From positions 62,001-126,000 of the forward strand of contig JAVTVJ010000072.1 of the NCBI GenBank assembly GCA_034509425.1: DNA of 64,000 nt. Direction: 5' to 3'. This DNA comes from Eopsaltria australis (Eukaryota; Chordata; Aves; Passeriformes; Petroicidae). Both the position numbers and the translations under genes were made by a program. This document shows positions 11,861 to 24,080 of the stretch, piece by piece (position 1 is the stretch's first letter; each line of letters starts with the position of its first letter). The notes beneath the pieces were generated by a model. That model saw nothing but the letters and a program-made list of their open reading frames with translations. It searched no databases and was not told the origin of the DNA.

Positions 11861-14800
11861 AGAGGCCACTCTTGGCTGAACCTGTTCTTTTAGTTTTGAT
11901 TTGGCTATTATGACTGAGAAAGAAGGGTCAGCGAGAGCAGCACAATTCACCTAGAAACCACCTAGAAACCAAGCTGTACTGCTCCCAGCTGTGTGGAAGG
12001 GAAAGCAAACAACTTCTCCTTACATATGCTCTTCCTTGTAGTGCCTTACGTGAAATAAATGTTGAAGTTATTCCTCTTTGCACCTGAAAACCCACTACAA
12101 AAGTTTCCTCCTCATAGTTCACATTTTTACTGTTGTCAATATGCATCTTTTACACTTCATTTTGTATTGCTTAGGTGATTACATGACTGGTATGGACTGT
12201 GAGTGTCAAATTAAATGCAGTATGTCTCCTTGATGCATAGTATCTTCTCATTGTCATGTCTGTTTACCTCTGATGGCCATGAAAAGTTTATTCTTCCTCC
12301 ACTAAATGACCTTGAGGGGAAAAGGGTTGGAAGCTTAAAGGTTATTTTTTACATGTCTCTTTTATAATTTAGTCTATCTAGTAGGTATACATGGGCCCAT
12401 CTTGGGTAATAAAACCTATGTTTTGTACTCCATGTTGTTGCTTATCCTTCACATACCTGGCTAGACTCAAAGGAATTATTCATAAAATTAAAGATTTCAG
12501 AATTTGCTTTACATTTATTTGAGCAGCAAATAACTAGAAAAAAATGAATTTTGTGGTTTTTTTCCATAAAAATATCTTAAGTTCTGAGCCTGTGCATTAC
12601 AGAACTTGTATTATGAAATGACAAGTCTTTAAATACCAGATAACTATATGCTGGCTGCTGTTTCTTCACTCATGGTAGAGTCTAGTCTTCCATTTCCTGT
12701 ATTGTATCGTCACAACAACTTTCCAGTGTAGCTTAACTGTGATATTTTGTTATTATTCTCTTTTACACAGTTCAAAACACTACTGTTTGGAAGAGAAAGC
12801 GCTGATTGCTAAATGTAATTTATTTTACAAAGGAGATTGCCTAGTAATAGTCAAGAAACTGGCCTCTGAATGAGTTGCTCCTGTCCCTCTTTAAATAAAG
12901 ATGACGTTCTGCATCTCTTTGATAGTTTGGACTGTGAATTAGTCCCAGATTCATAAGTTGCAGCTCTAAAGCAGCCCCATTCAGATAGTCAAAACTAACT
13001 AGGCTGTTTCTGAAGTCAGAAATACTAGACCTTTGTGTACTTCTATACATGTGCAATGCGGTTTTGTCAGTTGATCATTATTTAATTTCAGCAGATTTTT
13101 TTTGAGATGTTAATGAGACAGAAGACATGAACTGTGGTTAGTTTGTAAGAGTAATTTGGATAAACTATGTATATATTTCCAAATTTCTCTCCTGTACTTC
13201 ATATATATTTTTATCCTGGTTTCTTGTGCACAAAGTAAGCAAGTTAATGCTTGCTTTATAATCACTTTCTTCTTTTCTTTCAAGGGTAAGTACACTTTAA
13301 AGAAAAAAAAAAGGTCACGTTAAGCACTTGTGGAATCCAAGTGTCTCCCCAGTAATTTATACAGTTTGTACTTCATGTCTTAACCTTTAACAGCTACTCA
13401 GATTAACCTAAACTAGTTATAATAGTGTTTTTACAGTTTAAGAATTATAGCTTGAAGACAAGGTCTTTTATCTTACAGCTTTTCCTTAGAGAGTAAAACA
13501 AGAATTCATGTAAACTGGGTTAATAGTGATTCAAATTTTGACACCAACTAGTTAAACATTTTGCCTAAACTTCCAAGTTATACTGTTATGCATCAGTGTA
13601 GTTTTGCACACCAAGTCATCAGACCCTGCAGCCCCCTAAGCTGATGGAATGTTGCTGTTGGACAGGTAACAGCAGGCAGCTATAGAGAGGCTGACTTACA
13701 ATGATCATTAGATCTGTGTTTGGGCCATTAGAATGAACTGAAAAGATGAAAGATTTGTTCAAAGAGCAGAGATAGATGAATTTGGTTAATGGAGTCCTAT
13801 GATAAAAAGGCTTAAGAGCTTGTTATTTTTTATAGCAAAGCTACAAGGTATTGAGGAGGGTAAACTTTGCCCATATGTTGAAAGTACTTAAAGAATTGGA
13901 TCTGATTTTGGTGAAAATGGAATATTTTATTTGTTTGTGATCCCAAAGGTTAATGTTAACAAAGTTTTTTCTTTATTATCAGGTAGTTTCTTTGATTAAT
14001 TAAGTATTCAGCATGATACAAGACAGTAGGAGTTTCACTTAGTTTACTGGACCATCTGATGACCAAACTTTACTGAATTTGGAACCACTTCATCAACGTC
14101 TTATGGGCTGTTAAAATTTACATTCAGCTGAGCGTTAGGTGTGGACAGCTGGCTAACAGAAAAACGCAGGAGCAATTGCCTACTAAGAGGAAACCTTTCT
14201 AACGTCAAATTCCTTGGTGAAACAACTCAAATAGCTCTTACAGAAAAGCCCTGAAGGATTTAACATGACTAAAAACTATAATGTTCTACAGAAATTGCTC
14301 TTACTAACCTGTAGGACTGAATGCAAAGCACTATCCTGTCTGTTGCATATTTTAACCACATGCTTAATATTCTATATAGAAAAAAACAGGTTTTATCTTA
14401 AATTACTTCAGAAAAGTAGTAATTTTCTTGTAAATATTAATTGTGTCTTTCTGTGAGTATCTCTTTTGTGTAGGAAATAAAGGAAAAAGCTGAAAAAAGA
14501 AACTGCAGTTTATTTAAACTGCCAAGTTTTTAGGCAAAGCTAATAAAAAGTTAATCTTCTGAGAATGTCTCTTGGTCCCCATTGAAATATTCCATTTTTA
14601 ATTGCTGATAATTTTATCAGAAGTTAGCCATTTTGGTTGAAATGTTCATTGCAAGATATTTGCTTGAGACTGTCTTTGAAAGTAGGACAGTCAAAGTAGT
14701 TCACCAATTTGAAAATTATAATGTTTTTCAATGGCGCACAAGTTAATCAGGAGAAAAAAGAAAAAAAAAAACAATCCCAAACTTAAGAGCTAGTAAGTGT

Positions 14801-15062
14801 GGAATATTTTTGAGTCAGTAGTAGTAAGAGAAGATTTTTGTGAGGAAAAGATGGGAGTAGGATATGAGGAGCAAACTAGAACTAACTGGATAAAGCTTGG
14901 TGAGAGAACAGGTGGTCCTATATTCTGGACATGAGTTCTGTGACAATGTTTGTTTGTACAGGGACATGTGCCCTTGTTGCAACAAACCACAGTCAAATGG
15001 AGCTCGGATCATCTGTACATCATGACTACAAGTCTTGATTCAAAAACATAGAATTATCTTTC
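11861..15062. other. AT-rich non-coding sequence
   Basis: No gene recognised. Frames are short (at most about 72 codons). Some of the left edge may still belong to the preceding LTR. Confidence 0.55.
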
Positions 15063-15800
15063 TGTGCTGAAGAGGGTTGATGCTGGCTGGATGCCAGGCA
15101 CCCACCAAAACCACTCTCTCACTTCCTTCTGCAACTGAACAACAGAGAGACAATATAGAGGAGGGTTCAAGGGTTGAGATAAGGACAGGGAGAGATCGCT
15201 CAGCAAATATCATCAACAACAAAACAGATTCTATTTGGGGATAATACCAGCAAAATCAGAGCAGGATAATGAGAAGTAGAATCAAACCTCCAAACAACTC
15301 CCCACCCCTCCGTTCTTATCTCCACCTCCTCCCTCTCAGTGGTGCAGGGAGACGGGGAATGGGGGTTTATGGTCAGTTCAGCCCATGTTGTTCCAGCCAC
15401 TGCTCAAGGAGAGGAGTCTTTACCCTGCTCCAGCATGGGGTCCCCCTACATCTTCACCATGGGCTGCAGAGGAAACTCAGGTCCAGTGCCTTCAGCACCT
15501 CCTCCCTCTCCTTCTCAGACCTTGGTATCTTCAGGACTTTTCTTCTCGCAGGTTCTCACCCCACTCCTCTCTGGCTGCAATTACAATTCTGCAATAACTT
15601 TTTTTCCCTTCTTAATTATGTTATCACAGGGGTGTTACCACCTTTTCTAATTGGCCGAGCCTTGGCCAGCAGCACATCTGTCTTTGGAGCTGTCAGGGAG
15701 TATCTCTGCTGGACATAGAGGAAGCTTTGAGCAGCTTTCCACAGAAGCCATCCCTGTAGCACCCCCTGCTATCAAAACTTAGCCAAGCAAACTCAATTCA
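15063..15800 (-). mobile_element. Avian ERV LTR (solo), minus strand
   Basis: Read on the minus strand the block starts TGAATTGAGTTTGCTTGGC, a decayed version of the avian LTR start that I know as TGTATTGGGTTTGCGTGGC. It continues through a GC-richer U3 with GGCTCGGCCAATTAG and a CCAAT-box-like motif. It then runs into a U5-like segment with GCGATCTCTCCCTGTCC and ATCTCAACCC, and ends at about CTTCAGCACA (15063). The total of about 738 bp is in the usual LTR range. No primer-binding site, polypurine tract or viral genes adjoin, and I see no matching target-site duplication. The open frames in it (up to 149 codons on the plus strand) are antisense artefacts. The precise family name is not claimed. 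Confidence 0.75.
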
Positions 15801-18800
15801 TATGGATTTTTTCTGTGTTTATGTAATAAATATCTAAGACTGAAAATTATTGTGGTGACAAAGGCCAAAATGACATTTGGGCCCCATGGACTGTAAAATA
15901 AATGCAAATATAAAATGCCATTACTGGCCTTGTCTAATTTTTCGTGAGTCTCTAGTCATACAATTCAAAGTACATAGAATATTCTGCAAATTACAAAAAG
16001 CTTCCCCTGAAGAATCTCATGATGCTACTTTTAGGCAGTCATGTTTCCCCTGTCTTTTAGAAAACAAAACAGATCACAGTAAATAGAAACCTGATCATGC
16101 AAGTAATATTGAAGATCTCTATTGTATCCATATTTTGAGATGACTGCCTATCTCTTCCCATGGGCTGAGAGATATCTTTGTATAGAAACATGAAAATCAA
16201 ACAAAATGTCAGTTTAAGTACATGTCATGCTAGTCCAATATGAATGCCCAACTTTTAGATTGAATATTTTAATATTTGAGAAATTATTCTTGTTATTTAT
16301 GAAAAGTTTAGATGGGGGTATGTGACAGAGCACCAAGGGAAATCTAGTCCCATGTTGCTACCACAGATTCATCTTATAGTATGAATTACAAGAATAATTT
16401 CAGTTGCTATTGTCCACTCAAAATGAACAGTCTCCCTTTGTATAGTGTTTGGTTAAACAATGGTTTTCAAGTTCATTGTCAATGTCTGTGGGAAAGGTCT
16501 CCACAGTCATTTGTTCAGCTCTTTTCAGAGAAAATATGAGAAAGTCCTTTTATGAAAGAGAAGTCTAACAAAGAGGCCAGTAATAATACCAGTTAATTTC
16601 AAAGGGAAAGAGTGGAAAAGCTACCTTTTTGGGGGGACAAGGATGGGGAAGAGGGACGTTTGCATTATAATTATGGCAAAAACTATGCTCTAGCTGTTGT
16701 ATGTGCTTTGACATTGTGACTGTGCTGTTTTCAGAGAACTGAGTGTATTTTACATTTTGTGAGATTGCTTTTTGGTAGCATTAAATAACAGCAATATCAA
16801 ATAACCATAAAATTTTGGACCAAAACACAAATGATATGTAATTATGGAATCCTTAGATTTCTTTTTTACTATGAATTTAGGGTTTCTTCTAGACCTTGTT
16901 ATAGCACTGCTCTGGAAAGGAGTCTGTCTGGTCAACTTTTCATACTGTGGTGATGTAACTGAGTGCAATTTTTACACAAAAATACCTTTTCTATCCCATT
17001 TGTGGTTAATTTTTGTGCCAGGCCTCTGAACACTGTTTTTTATGGCTATATGGCCTTGCAGAATAAGGGCTTGAAAGCTCACTGATTTTCACCAGTCATT
17101 TTTAAAGGGCACTATGTGAATGTTTGGTTTCGTTTGTCACTGACTTAGGGGCCCATGTACATGTTCAAGTATTACGTTTACTTTTATTAATGAGATATCA
17201 CATATTTCTTATTTTTATGTGCTAGGAAAGGGAGCAGAATGTTTATGTTCTTTGACCCAAGGGCAATAAATAAAAACAGATGTCAAAAGGAGTGTATGAG
17301 GGGAGAACATGAAACAAGATGATAGAACATTATCTACTTTTTTGCCCAGAAAGTGGTGATAAGATTAATTAAGCATAATAAACTGAAGAGGTGGGAACAA
17401 AAAGATTAGGGCTGTTTGTACTGATAGGCTGAGGATTTCTTTGGAAATTGACCTTAAGTCCATATGTTGTGCCATGAGGTCCCTTTGAAATGGAAGACTT
17501 CTGTTCTAGTGACTCTGCAGACACTGATATTGTCCCCAAAGACTTGAAGCAAGTCACCTGCCAGGGGAGGGAGAGATTCTCTAAATATTTAAGACATCTA
17601 GAGATTAGTTAAAGAATACATCAGCAGGAACAGCAACAGAAAATGGAAGATAATCCCTTAATGTAGGAAAACTGGTTCACTTTGCATGACCTTTGGTACA
17701 GTTAGTGTCTGATGTGTATTGAAGAAGGAAAAGGTAAGAAAACTAAAAAAAAATTTAGTCCCAGAACTGTGTTTGAACATCAGATGTTTGAACATATAAT
17801 ATATATGTGACCAGTGAAGATAAAAATTCCTCTCAAGAAGTGGCGATGTCATAAATTAAAAAAAAAATCCAAAAAACAAACAAACCTACCAAACAACCAA
17901 AAAATAGACCAGAATTTAAAGCTCCATAGATGCCCAAGCTGAAATGGGATGCCCTGAAAGAAGAGCTGAGCACTCCTTCATCAGGCAACCTCTCCTTCCC
18001 AGCTGATTATTTCTATTCTTGCACTTTCTGCAAAAATACTGGACACCAATTGTAGAGTAGCAAGCTATGGGAATGACTGCTTGTTTCTCAATACAACCTG
18101 CTGATCTCAGAAATAAGCACATATAAAGGTGAGTTGCAAGGGAAAGGATAAACTCTGCCAAATTACGGCTCTGAAAACTTTATTGAGGAAAAATCATAAG
18201 TCTCTCTCCTTCAATTTTCCTGGACCTCCAGGTCACATAACAAGTTACCTGTGCATGTTTCATGGTGATATTGATTGAAGGGCAGACAGTGGTTATGACT
18301 GACCAGAAAGCTGCTATAATTCATTATGTAATAAGACAGGTGCTTGTAGCTCTCCAGCTATTCTCTGATGACTCTCTCCTGTTATTTTTAATTAGTAGGT
18401 AGCAATTACTTCTGCTAGTCAACCAATTTTTCTGTAACAGAAGAAGAAAACATTCCTAGTCCACTAACCAGACTTTTTTTTGTGAGACTGTGCATTAGGT
18501 CTGGCTGGAATGGATTTCAGTTTTCCCACAGCAGCCCTCACAGTGCTGTGTTTTGTACTTGGAACTAGAATGCTGTTTGGCTACTGTCGTGCAGTGTTTG
18601 CTGCCTCTCCAATCCTCCCCAAGCCAAGGTTAGCCCATCACAGACTGAGAATGGCAATACAACCATACAAACATCTAGGGTGGGTAGTTTTTCTATTGAG
18701 AATACAATTGCTGATATTTTTCAGCCTTTGTGCTTGCTTGTTGAGAAATATTGAAACAATTCTACCCCATATGAAGTGCTAATGAGGGATAGTACTGCTC

Positions 18801-19579
18801 AGAAGCATTTCAGTGCAAGAAGATGGAGTTGATCTTTTTGTGCATTAAATCGATTTTTTTCTTTTACTGTTCTTTTTAGTCCTTGCTCAATTATTGTTGG
18901 TTGCTCTCTAGCATATTACAGAGGGGAAAAGGACCACCAGTGTGCTCTAACATTGCCCAGACTGTATTTTGAACATGTTTTCCTATCTACTGTTGGTTTT
19001 TTAAGCTGCCTAACAGCTTGGTATCTGTGGTAACTCATCAGTGAAACAATATTTCAGAAAGGTTTCTAGTATGCAGAATCATGTTCAGAATGAATCTGAA
19101 TTTAAAAAATGCATTCAGTTTTGAGTTTATATGTGTTTTTAAATTGGCCTAGAAATTTATTTTTTTAGACCTAATAAACAGCATATTTCCATGGTTGAAA
19201 AATAAGAGTTACAAAACTACTGACATATTTCAAAAATTACACTGGGATTGCTTCAGTCGTAATGTTTTGAGTAATAATCTTTGCAATCTTGAGAGAAATT
19301 GCACTGACGACACTACATGCACTCAACCCAAATAAATCAGAACTTATTTGATCAAACTAAAATTTCACATGCAAATTTTCTCAGTTTACACAGTGCTCAA
19401 AACGACTGTGACCTCCAAAGGATGCATAAAAATGTGGTGTTAATTGATATATTCCTGCTCTAAAAAATGGTGTGACAGCCAATCTCATTTAAGCAATGTA
19501 AATGCTACAGGTTCCTGAAATTTAAAAACTGGACTTTCAGATATAATACAGATGTTTAGGGCAGAGTGTGAGAGCCTGA
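15801..19579. other. AT-rich non-coding sequence
   Basis: Unique-looking desert. An A-rich CAAACAAACC stretch lies at about 17860-17910. No gene, RNA gene or repeat family recognised. Confidence 0.6.
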
Positions 19580-19950
19580 AATGTTACAGTTAATGGCTTA
19601 AACATTGTTATGAAGGACATTTTGCCCATTATGGCAAAACCTTATTAATAAGTTACAACCACTGAAGCCTGTTCCTCCCTGAATAGGCGTCCTGACTGGA
19701 ACTTTGGACTATGAGTTAAGCCACCTAAGGGAACTGAGGTAAGATAAAGGTGACGCTATTTTCCAATCATCTCAGGTCTATGGAAAGTAAACAAATCTGA
19801 AGGGGAAGAATGCATCCACAAGGAGGCCAAACACAGCAGCTGTCCTGAAAATCGGTTCTGGCTGGGTTTGGGGTGGGGGAGGCCATAATCCATAGACCTA
19901 TCTGCTGAGGCCAGGTTTGCATACACCCCCCTAAAAATAAAAAAAAAAGG

Positions 19951-20206
19951 AGTTAGGTTCGGGGTTAGGGTTAGGACTAGGTTTTAGGGTTAGAGGCTAG
20001 GGTTAGGGTTTAGGGTTAGGGGATTAGGGTTTGGGTTAGGTTTAGTGTTAAGGTGTTAGGGTTAGGGTTTGGACTAGGTTTAGTGTTAAGGTGTTAGGGT
20101 TAGGGTTTGGACTAGGTTTAGGCTTGAGTTTTGCATTTGGGTTAGGGTGTTAGGGTTAAGTTTTCGGTTATGGTTAGGGTTAGGACTGGGGTTCAGGTTA
20201 GGGGCG
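19951..20206 (+). repeat. Degenerate interstitial telomeric repeat (TTAGGG-like)
   Basis: About 255 bp of GGTTAGGG units on the plus strand, with many variants such as TTTAGGG, TTAGGA, TTTGGG and TTAAGG. It is preceded by an A-rich stretch (AAAAATAAAAAAAAAAGGAG). Two perfect adjacent copies of a 38-bp higher-order segment lie at 20041-20078 and 20079-20116. Long open frames through it (GLGLG-type peptides) are artefacts. This is an interstitial telomeric sequence and not a chromosome end, because unique DNA continues on both sides. Confidence 0.92.
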
Positions 20207-20527
20207 AGGAGAGTTCTGGGTTTTTCGCATTGCCTCTTTTCAGAGGAAGCAAACATCCTTTTTCTCTTATGCAAACCGGCTCAGTTGTGGAAACCTACAC
20301 TCCTGAAATGCTACATCTATGGGATATTCATGTGAGAGGCCACTGAGAAGGTGTCATTAACTGTCAAAGACTTCAGCGCGCTCCCCTGATTCATTCCTGA
20401 GGCCTTGCACCAGAACACTGCATGTGATGCAAAGACATGGAACTGATCCAGAATCTTTTGCAAGACAAAATGTCAAACTTGCCCCCTTGCAAGGAAGATA
20501 CCTGTGCATTCCCTCATGGTCCCAACT

Positions 20528-20535
20528 TATATAAA
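20528..20535 (+). promoter_or_regulatory. TATA box of the LTR-like block
   Basis: TATATAAA in the context CAACTTATATAAATCC. Transcription would be expected to start about 30 bp downstream, within the LTR. It is consensus-like but activity is unknown. Confidence 0.5.
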
Positions 20536-20760
20536 TCCATTGAACTCTGTGTTTTTGGGGGCCCTCCCCACCAAGAAACCCAGAAGAGGATCAACAGGAC
20601 ATCATTGGGATCCACGGAGTGGTGATATTTTCTAATTAATCTGCCTCTCTGTCACTCTTTTTCTCCCCCCGCTTTCTTTTCTCTCTCTGTCACATTAATG
20701 TTAAGTGAAGTCCATACTCTTGACTTTGACATCGTTTGTACCTTAATACGGGCAGAGACA

Positions 20761-23289
20761 TCTCTCTGACAATTTTAATAACTGGATAGTACCACAGAGG
20801 GAAATATAAAGCATAGTTACTGTTCAAAACAAATCAATTTAAACCATAATGAGTATCTATTCATCTATCTAGACTTTTAGTTGAAGAGTAGACAAAGGTT
20901 CAAAATCCTTCCTATGGATTTCCTAGGGGTTTCCGCCTATAAAATTACACCAGTTGTCAAAATTACTAAAATGCTTGCTCAATTCTCAGTCAAAGGATAA
21001 AATATAGGTTCCTTATGTCCTTGTGGTGAAATGAAGAGCCTTGTTCTTTGAGAAAAAGAAGGAGATCGTTCCCTCATCTGTCCATGGTGAAATGGAAAGT
21101 TCTTCCAAGATGTTTGTCTCCTGGGATTTCTGGGTGGTGCAAGATGGTAAGGCAACCTTTTCTGGTTGAAAGACTTCATTCTTGTGCCCTTTCTGTGAGA
21201 AGGATAACACTGAGTCAGAGATGAGCACTGGAGAATCCCATACCCTCCTTCTGCCTCTGTGTGTAGTTGGTTAGACAAAGATATTTCTTCAGCCTGAAGC
21301 TGGCTTAAGAACTTCAACGGGTAGATTACTTCTTCCATATGTCATAGAAAGCCTCTCATCTCATTTGTACTACTGTGAACACAGAGTAACTCTACTGGAA
21401 ATACACTGGTATCTCAGAGGTTAAAATGTTTTTAATTAATCTGATCACTGTTGTTGCCTGTAACACGTAAATTGCCAAATATCAGCTTATATCACTTCTG
21501 TGAGACATTACTAATTTTTTCTAATGTGTTTGGCTACTGCCCTGTTAATCCAGTGACAAAATGTATCCAAGAAATCCACAAGTGAGAAAACTAATGCCAC
21601 TAGTCCCTTTCTATATCACCAGTAAGAACTGACATGACATTCTCTGGACTGTGCTTGGAATGGTTACCTTCCAATTACAGGGATTAAACACCCAAAAAGC
21701 TAATCTGCTTGTTTAAATTATTTGTCCATTTTTAACCACCTGTAATATTTGAAACAATGAGCACTTTTCTTTGGAAAAAAATAAATCAGAGTCCAGTCAA
21801 TTGACTATACAAATATGTTACAGTATTGTTGTGGGCTGAACAAATTGCCTGACTTCAGTATTATAAGGATGAATGTAGAAATGCAAGGATGAATGCAGAA
21901 ACACTTAAATGATGCCTATATCTCAAGTGCTAGTAGTCCTGAAGATGATTAAGCAGCCTAAGGAGCAGCTCTGAATGAAGATGAAGCAGCTCATGTTGAG
22001 TTTCTTAGAGGCTTGAAGTAGGGGTATGACTCACTGGCCTACTAAGAGAGACTGTGGAGCTAGGCTGGAGTGCTTACAGTGCTAATGAAAAAGTCACAGT
22101 TGCTACATGTGGCTGTCGTTGCAGAGAGGAGGGGCTGGTCTTTCTGCTTAACAGCAACTTTCCCCTTGTATGATTCAGGTAAGCCTCAGAATTATTCCAG
22201 AGAAAGGAAGAGGGGAGGAGAGAGAGGTTTCACAAAGGCTGCTGAGTTGAAGGCTTCTTCCCATTCTACTGTCAATGCTGTAACCTATTTGGAAAGCTCC
22301 TACATCATAACACTGTTATTCTAATATATAATAATTTCCTTATTAAATAAGGTTATTTTATTCTCTTACATTATTTCACCTTAAATACAATAGAAAAATA
22401 TTTTTCTTTATTAAGCCTTTTGACATTTCAAATTATTTTCCAGGCACACAGTTAAACATTGTGGAGACAACACATGTAAAATGAAATTTATAGAGGTTGA
22501 TAATTTCCAAATGTAAAGGCATTAATAGCTCAAAAAATGGTAAAACTTCTGTAAAATGGTTCTTGCAGTCACCTTCATGTTACTTAGAACCACAAAAAAG
22601 GATGAGCACTTGTCAAGACAGTCAATGAGCCAGGAGGACTACACCTCCAGCAGCATCACTCTGATAATGTAGCTTAGTTTTCTTGGCTACTAGATAGGAA
22701 CAGGAACAGAAAATCGAAAACATCACCAAAGAAAACACTCCATAAGAAGTTGTGCTATACTTCTATAGGATAACAGTTTACTTCACGACTACGTAAGTTT
22801 TCTGCAGATTAGTGTGGTTACGATGCGCCTGTTACTATTAGTTGTTTGCAACTGGAAAAGGAAGACCTTGTTCTGCCCAACAATATTTAGTCCACCACTG
22901 AGTGGCGAATACGGTGGGGGCACTTTTGGGCATAGCCTAAGATCCTAGTCACTCTAACTCTGGATATGGTATATGCATAGTGCAGGTCTCTTCTGCATCC
23001 AGGTTTCCCTCCTGCACATGTCACTGCACAGTGGAGATGGGGTAGTATGTCTAAGTCTATGTCCAGCATGTGGGCAATGTGTGCATCTGAACTTGATATT
23101 GAAGAGTTCCGAAGCCTCATCTTTAAGGTGCACCTTTAGTATTTTGCAGTCAAGCTTAAATTTTGTGCTTGAACATTGTTGGAGGTTGGATTTAGTTCTT
23201 TTCCTCAGGAATTTTTTTCTCCCATGGGTTGCTAAGACACAAATGACTGAGCTAATTGCCGAGTACTTTAGAGAACAAAGCACAAGGCT
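20761..23289. other. Non-coding sequence between LTRs
   Basis: No gene recognised. A pair of adjacent 20-bp near-identical copies sits at 21865-21904. A stretch at about 22058-22370 has a CAG/GTAAGC donor-like site near 22178 and ends in an AT-rich stretch with TTATTAAATAAGG. It may be a decayed retroelement fragment. The sequence at 22800-23280 could be LTR flank or old ERV interior but shows no gag, pol or env motifs. Confidence 0.5.
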
Positions 23290-24080
23290 GTAGCCTTTCT
23301 CCTTGGCAGGGTGGGGTAGAATTGCCCCTCATGGAAGCAAGGCTTAACAACATGAGATTTTGGAGACTGAAAAGCAAGGGCAGGGGGGAGGTCACACTCT
23401 CTTGCTCGGGACCCTTGGAGCTGGACGGTCAGAGCTGCTGTCTGCTGAACCCACGGCCCCTGAGAAGCCAGCGCGGAGCTGCCGGTCTGTCTGCTGTGAG
23501 TCTCTGCCCTCTGCGCCATCCGGAGCCGACCTGCCTGACACCAGCCCGCTCTGAGCTTTCTCCGCTACATTGTAGCGGGGTTTTTCCCTGCACGTGGAGA
23601 CCCCTTACCGTCCCAGCTCCCTGTGTCCGGGGATCCTGCTGCTGCACCGACACCAGCTGCCCCTCCCGAGGGTCTGTGGAGCAAGGGCTCTCCTCCATCC
23701 CTCCGTGCCTCGGGCAGCCGCCATTGCCGTGTGCTACCTGAGCTCACGCCGGAGCGCCCCCTGCAGGCACCGGGGAATCACCGCACCCAGAGCGCCCCTG
23801 CAGGCTGTGACTGGAACTGCACCAAAGGGAAAGGTGCCTGAAGCCGAGCAGGCTGCCACTGGGTTTCTGGTTCTGTTTGTTGGTTAACGTTATAGTTGTT
23901 GTTATTTGTTATCCTTGTTTTAGATATTAGTAAAGAACTGTTATTCCTATTCCCACATCTTTGCCTGAGAGCCTCTTGATTTCAAATTTATAATAATTCA
24001 TAGGGAGAGAGGTTACAATTTCCCATTTCAAGGGAGGCTCTTGCCTTCCTTAACAGACACCTGTCCTTCAAACCAGGACA
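23290..24080 (+). mobile_element. GC- and CpG-rich ERV LTR
   Basis: The 3' portion matches a common avian LTR end: TAGTAAAGAACTGTTATTCC, then CACATCTTTGCCTGAGAGCC, ATTTCAAATTTATAATAATT, TTCAAGGGAGGCTCTTGCC, AGACACCTGTCCTTCAAACC and the terminal AGGACA. The plus orientation is favoured because the TAGTAAAGAAC looks like a decayed polyadenylation signal followed by a U5 of about 120 bp. The middle (about 23394-23860) is strikingly GC- and CpG-rich for this AT-rich region. The left boundary is uncertain (23290-23394). Long frames here (161 codons at 23256-23741, others antisense) reflect base composition and not protein. No viral genes adjoin, so it is probably a solo LTR. Confidence 0.7.
23562..23578. 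repeat. Perfect inverted repeat in LTR
   Basis: CCGCTACA and TGTAGCGG form 8-base perfect arms around a single T, followed by GGGTTTTT. The hairpin lies within the CpG-rich part of the LTR. Confidence 0.85.

Larger units (their letters stand above)
19580..20760 (+). mobile_element. ERV LTR-like block interrupted by telomeric repeats
   Basis: On the plus strand the block contains a TATA box (TATATAAA at 20528-20535) and a downstream CT-rich stretch with GGGATCCACGGAGTGGTG. A decayed polyadenylation region follows (ATTAATGTTAAGTGAAGTCC), and the likely end is GTTTGTACCTTAATACG then GGCAGAGACA at 20760. The left part (AGCCACCTAAGGGAACTGAGG, AATCATCTCAGG) also resembles an avian LTR U3. Between the two parts sits a degenerate TTAGGG tract. 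The left edge is approximate and no target-site duplication was found. The open frame at 20437-20625 is LTR sequence and not a gene. LTR identity is by recognition only. Confidence 0.6.

Noticed and set aside
15269..15718. 149-codon plus-strand open frame
   Set aside because: It lies wholly inside a minus-strand LTR. Its composition follows the GC-rich U3 sequence and it shows no domain.
20147..20335. Open frame rich in GLGLG
   Set aside because: A translation of telomeric repeats running into LTR sequence.
23256..23741. 161-codon open frame, longest in the window
   Set aside because: It overlaps the CpG-rich LTR, where stop codons are rare by base composition. Overlapping frames on both strands are equally open.
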